This document shows, piece by piece, positions 60,547-64,000 of a stretch of DNA of 64,000 nt. The position numbers were made by a program, and so were the translations under genes. Under the pieces are notes generated by a model. That model was not told the DNA's origin. It searched no databases and was given only the letters and a program-made list of their open reading frames with translations. The DNA is from Azolla caroliniana (Eukaryota; Polypodiophyta), in contig JBHGNT010000009.1 of the NCBI GenBank assembly GCA_043228905.1, forward strand, positions 620,001 to 684,000, read 5' to 3'. How positions within the stretch are numbered: position 1 is the stretch's first letter; the number at the start of each line of letters is the position of its first letter.

Positions 60547-60562
60547 CATTTGTGCAACATTT
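60547..60562. repeat. LINE target-site duplication, left copy
   Basis: CATTTGTGCAACATTT, identical to 62604-62619, lies directly outside the poly(A) end (plus-strand poly T) of the LINE. Confidence 0.85.
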
Positions 60563-62603
60563 GTTTTTTGTTTTTTTTTTCCAAAAAAAACTCCTTCCAT
60601 TAGTTATAAAATTTTACATATGAGATTAATATATACAAATCCCTATAGGGACGCGATAGGTCCATCTTATGTGGATGCCCACAGACTCAATAAAGGGGGA
60701 GGTCGACCATTGCTGGATGAAGGCTAGTCATTGTCTTTCAACTCCATCGGAGTCGCCCTTGAGGCCATCATATTGGTTTTTTAGAGTGGCTACAACTTCA
60801 CTCCATATCTCTTGCATTAATACTATTGGTTGCGCGATTTGGTGGGAGAAGACTTGTCTACACTGTTGTTTCCATAAAGTCCAAAGAGTTATTGGGCTGA
60901 CCAATTCCAACACCACTTGAGATTTGGCATTGATAGGAGTTGAGTGGGCATTGTCGATGGTGGAGAAAAAAATCTCTTGTGCTTTTATCACTAAAACCAT
61001 CCCCCCCTGATGCTCATATTTGCCAATTGGGGCCTGCCATGATAGCCAACATATATTTCCCCACTTAATTAAGCCTTGCACTTGGCATAATTGCAATAAG
61101 TGGCCAACCCCCTGCCATATTCAATGGGACTCTGGGCAGTCCCACAAAGCGTGTCGGATTGATTCTATTGCATTTGGGCACGCTACACAATTAGGAGAGC
61201 TAAGGTTCCCATGCTGCCATGCACCAACTAGTAGTGACCTATGTATTATTAGCCATTGGAAGGTGGTGATTCGTCGTGTGTGTTGTTGTTTCTAGATTTT
61301 TTTTCAAAACTTGGTGATAATTGTGTGAGGAACATGATGTGTGCCAGACCTTTGCAGCAGCCGGTTCTCGGGCGGTTTGAGCAACTAGAATATGGCGACC
61401 CAATCTAGTTGTGAATTGGAAGAAAGGGATAGGTTTGCTTACTTGCCCCGCGTAAGGATCATGCCATGTCCATTGCAAAGGGTCCAAACTAACCTTATGT
61501 CGCCATGTGTTTTCGTGAGTACATATGTGCCAATCTGGTTGTACTTTGATAGGATCAGGATCTACAATCCATTTATGCCTAATATACGTTAGTACTTGAA
61601 TTGCCTTATTCTATGTTGGTGTCTCGTTGTCTTGCAATTCAAAGCTTGCGATCCTGTCTAGTGTTTCCCTACCTCTTGGGATCAAAGAGCCTTCCTCCTC
61701 GTAGCCTATCCATTTCTCTATTGTTGTCTTTTGCTTAGCAGCTTCCCTAATCAATAAAGCGTTAATGATTTCAGATCTCATAGCCCATCCACCCTTGATT
61801 CCATGAAGTATGTTGGCTTGGTCTTGTATTGGAAATGACATAAATCCGTCTCCAACATTCTATACTTTTTCCTGGACCTTCCGCAATGTATCCCCATGAC
61901 AACCGTTACTTGATCCAATTAGTTGATTAGATTCATCTCTGATACATGGGTTCCATAGGATACGTTGACTGAGCCAAGCAAGTTCAGAGTTTGGTTGATC
62001 GCACTTGAGCCCTCGTCTAATGTCACACCATGCCTTTCACATGGATGTTTTGAATCTATCCTCCAATTGGAGGGAGAAACTAGGTTTGAGCTCCATGTTT
62101 AGAATCCATTCAGTTTGGGGGTCCCAATTGGCCCCTTTTTTTGGCTTAAAGTAAGCGAAACGTAACCGCAACAACATTTTCCAGCAATCATTCCCTGGTT
62201 GGAGTCCTCGCACCACAAATTTGGCGAGTAGGGCTTTTGATTGTGAGAGGGGATCAATAAGACCCAATCCTTCTCTCGACTTAGGTGATGTGAGTATAGG
62301 CCACGCCACCTTGGCCCGAGTTGCATGATCTTCCTTACCAGACCAAATGTAGTTGCGTACCAATCGCCGAATCTGGTGTATACTTTCCTTGGAAATTGTC
62401 CAACATGTTGTTCCGCTAACGAGAGTTTTTTCAAACTCCAATGTATCAACTTTTGTCGAATGGAGTGAATAACTGGTGCAATCATAGTCTCTGGAGGTAT
62501 GTTGAACCCAATTTGGAAACCCAAATATTTGGTGCTCGCTCCTTGATTGATCCACTTGAACGCGGGATGGGGGTGCCATGCAGGATGTGCTTTAGGAGAA
62601 AGC
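60563..62603 (-). mobile_element. 5'-truncated L1-type LINE
   Basis: A 2.04-kb minus-strand insertion bounded by a 16-bp target-site duplication and ending in an A-rich tail (T-rich at about 60563-60582 on plus). The coding remains are the C-terminal third of ORF2: KYLGFQIGFNIPPETMIAPV, HWSLKKLSLAEQH, then in another frame QIRRLVRNYIWSGKEDHATR, AKVAWPILTSPKSREGLGLI, SKALLAKFVVRGLQPGND. Nearer the tail there is a zf-RVT motif CVACPNAIESIRHALWDCPE. Several stops and at least one frameshift are present. Tail, truncation and duplication together show target-primed insertion. It is dead. Confidence 0.88.
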
Positions 62604-62619
62604 CATTTGTGCAACATTT
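62604..62619. repeat. LINE target-site duplication, right copy
   Basis: The second copy of CATTTGTGCAACATTT, at the truncated 5' end of the LINE. The 11 codons apparently open upstream of the LINE frame are host sequence. Confidence 0.85.
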
Positions 62620-62803
62620 TAGTGTATTGCACCAATTCCTTTGTAAAATAAATTAGAATAACTTAACCTCGTCTTATCAATATGTTTATTTTGATGCATC
62701 ATTTTGAGGATGTTTTATACCTTTGCCAATTTTTATCTTAGCTTACAAATGTCGGCAAGTTTCAAGAAAAGAAGAATGAATCCAGGGCTATCACATTGGC
62801 AGC

Positions 62804-63560
62804 GATCAAATTGAATAAACATGAGCAGCATTGAAATACATAAAGAGGATGGTAATTCTTCTTCTTCGACATAGTAACAAATTAAATGTCTAGGTCCATG
62901 CTACCGAACCAATAAAGTTCTGAAATAAAAAAAGAAAAAGAAAAGGACATGAGACATTAAAGTGGGATAATGTGTATAGTGTTGCATGAAACATTGAAAT
63001 ACTTCATATATGCACATGTATATGTATATGTATATGTATTCACGCACGTGTATAAAAGAAACAATAGAATAAAGTGCCTATGTGAGATTTTTAGATCGGT
63101 AATACTTATTAAACCATTTCACAAACGAAAGTGCTAGAGGCAAGCAAATAACTGTGTTGAGAATCTAAATCTAGGTGTCATCTTAATAATGTTGATCGAA
63201 TTGAATAAACATGAGCAGCATTGAAATACATAAAGAGGATGGTAATTCTTCTTATTCGACATAGTAACAAATTAAATGTCTAGGTCCATGCTACCGAACC
63301 AATAAAGTTCTGAAATTAAAAAGAAAAAGAAAAAGACACGAGACATTAAAGTGGGATAATGTGTATAGTGTTGCATGAAACATTTAAATACTTGATATAT
63401 ACATTTATGTCTAACAATAGAATAAGGGGCCTATGTGAAATTTTTGGATCAGTAATTACTATACCATTTCACAAATGAAAGTGCTAGAGGCAAGCAAATA
63501 ATTGTGTTGAAATTTGAAAATCTAAATCTAGGTGTCATCTCAATAAGGTTGATCAGTTTG
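62804..63560. repeat. 390-bp tandem duplication
   Basis: Copies starting GATC(A/G)AATTGAATAAACATG at 62804 and 63194 stay alignable to AATCTAGGTGTCATCT at their ends. There are small indels, including loss of a TATATGTATATG tract in the second copy. Nothing else is recognised up to 64000. Confidence 0.9.
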
Positions 63561-64000
63561 TACATACTTACCATCTTGCAGTGGAAATAGCTCATCAGAA
63601 TGTTAATAGTCTTTAGATTAATGTTAAGATTGAGATGCAAACGGCAAACGTGGAGGGTGCACTGATGTGTGTGCTACTTGATCAAATTGTGTTGTAGCGA
63701 AAGTCGTTGCTCTTAACTAGAGAGAGAGGGGAGCGTTTTTTAGCTTTCTTAAAAGAACAATGATTGATTCATAGATAAAAGTAGTTATAGGGGTTAATAG
63801 TGGTTGGAAATGCAATGCTACGTGCTTTACAATAATGTTAGTTATTAAGGGCATGTCTTATTTGTCTAATGTGAGAAGCGGGGTGGGCGTGATTTGACTC
63901 AAAGATGTGAACGTGAATAACTTGTCTCTCAAGTCAATAGTATAAAGTTAATAATAGCAACTCCTCATCTTCTAAGTCTTAAGAGACATTAAGATGAAAG

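Noticed and set aside
62604-62635. LINE protein start at the Met at 62635
   Set aside because: The first codons lie outside the 16-bp target duplication and are host sequence in a chance frame.

Overview
The window is nuclear DNA of a land plant. It holds spliced plant-type genes: an auxin response factor carrying a tasiR-ARF target site, a plant-style fused ThiD-ThiE thiamin enzyme, and a ribosomal protein gene with a telo-box. Around them lies AT-rich, transposon-laden intergenic DNA with GA/CT microsatellites. The species cannot be named from sequence alone. The ARF mixes ARF2-like and ARF4-like features and the eL42 protein has a non-standard zinc motif, which weakly suggests a lineage outside the core flowering plants (inference). 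A run of exactly 100 N (43370-43469) marks a scaffold gap.

Genes. (1) eL42 ribosomal protein, minus, 1467-2306, 5 coding exons, 102 aa. (2) TH1-type HMP-P kinase / thiamin phosphate synthase, minus, 4578-7127, 10 exons, 529 aa. (3) A small conserved plant protein of unknown function, minus, about 16962-17643, 5' end unresolved. (4) A class-B auxin response factor, minus, 22264-26732, 13 exons, 832 aa, with an in-frame tasiR-ARF site at 23803-23821. (5) A sucrase/ferredoxin-like (Apd1/AIM32-type) protein, plus, 55427-57742, 5 exons, 386 aa, with a C-terminal membrane anchor but without the cluster ligands of its family. I joined the exons by eye from GT/AG sites and reading phase.

Mobile DNA. 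From 33.2 to 52.2 kb there is a nested cluster of Ty1/copia elements. E (33.2-37.1 kb) is an old, stop-riddled relative of family A. D (37.7-38.5 kb) and C (50.8-52.2 kb) are decayed pieces of another lineage. B (39.2-40.3 and 44.4-45.4 kb) is broken into gag and integrase pieces. Family A has three young copies: A1 (minus, 40324 to the gap), A2 (plus, internally deleted, gap to 44434) and A3 (plus, 45376-50838, structurally complete, 1336-aa polyprotein, LTRs almost identical). A1 and A2 lie head to head and form inverted arms of about 0.9 kb. Elsewhere there are a gypsy remnant between 57-bp TG..CA repeats (9.2-10.3 kb), a 5'-truncated LINE with a 16-bp target-site duplication (60.5-62.6 kb), a SINE-like pol III promoter (37.3 kb), a MITE-like family in three copies, an unnamed inverted dispersed repeat (18.1 and 28.3 kb), and many short tandem duplications.

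The five genes are not an operon or pathway cluster. They are ordinary single genes separated by repeats. The points most worth a second look are the ligand-less sucrase/ferredoxin paralogue, the single-site tasiARF-regulated ARF, and the head-to-head A1/A2 locus that could make hairpin RNA against its own family.
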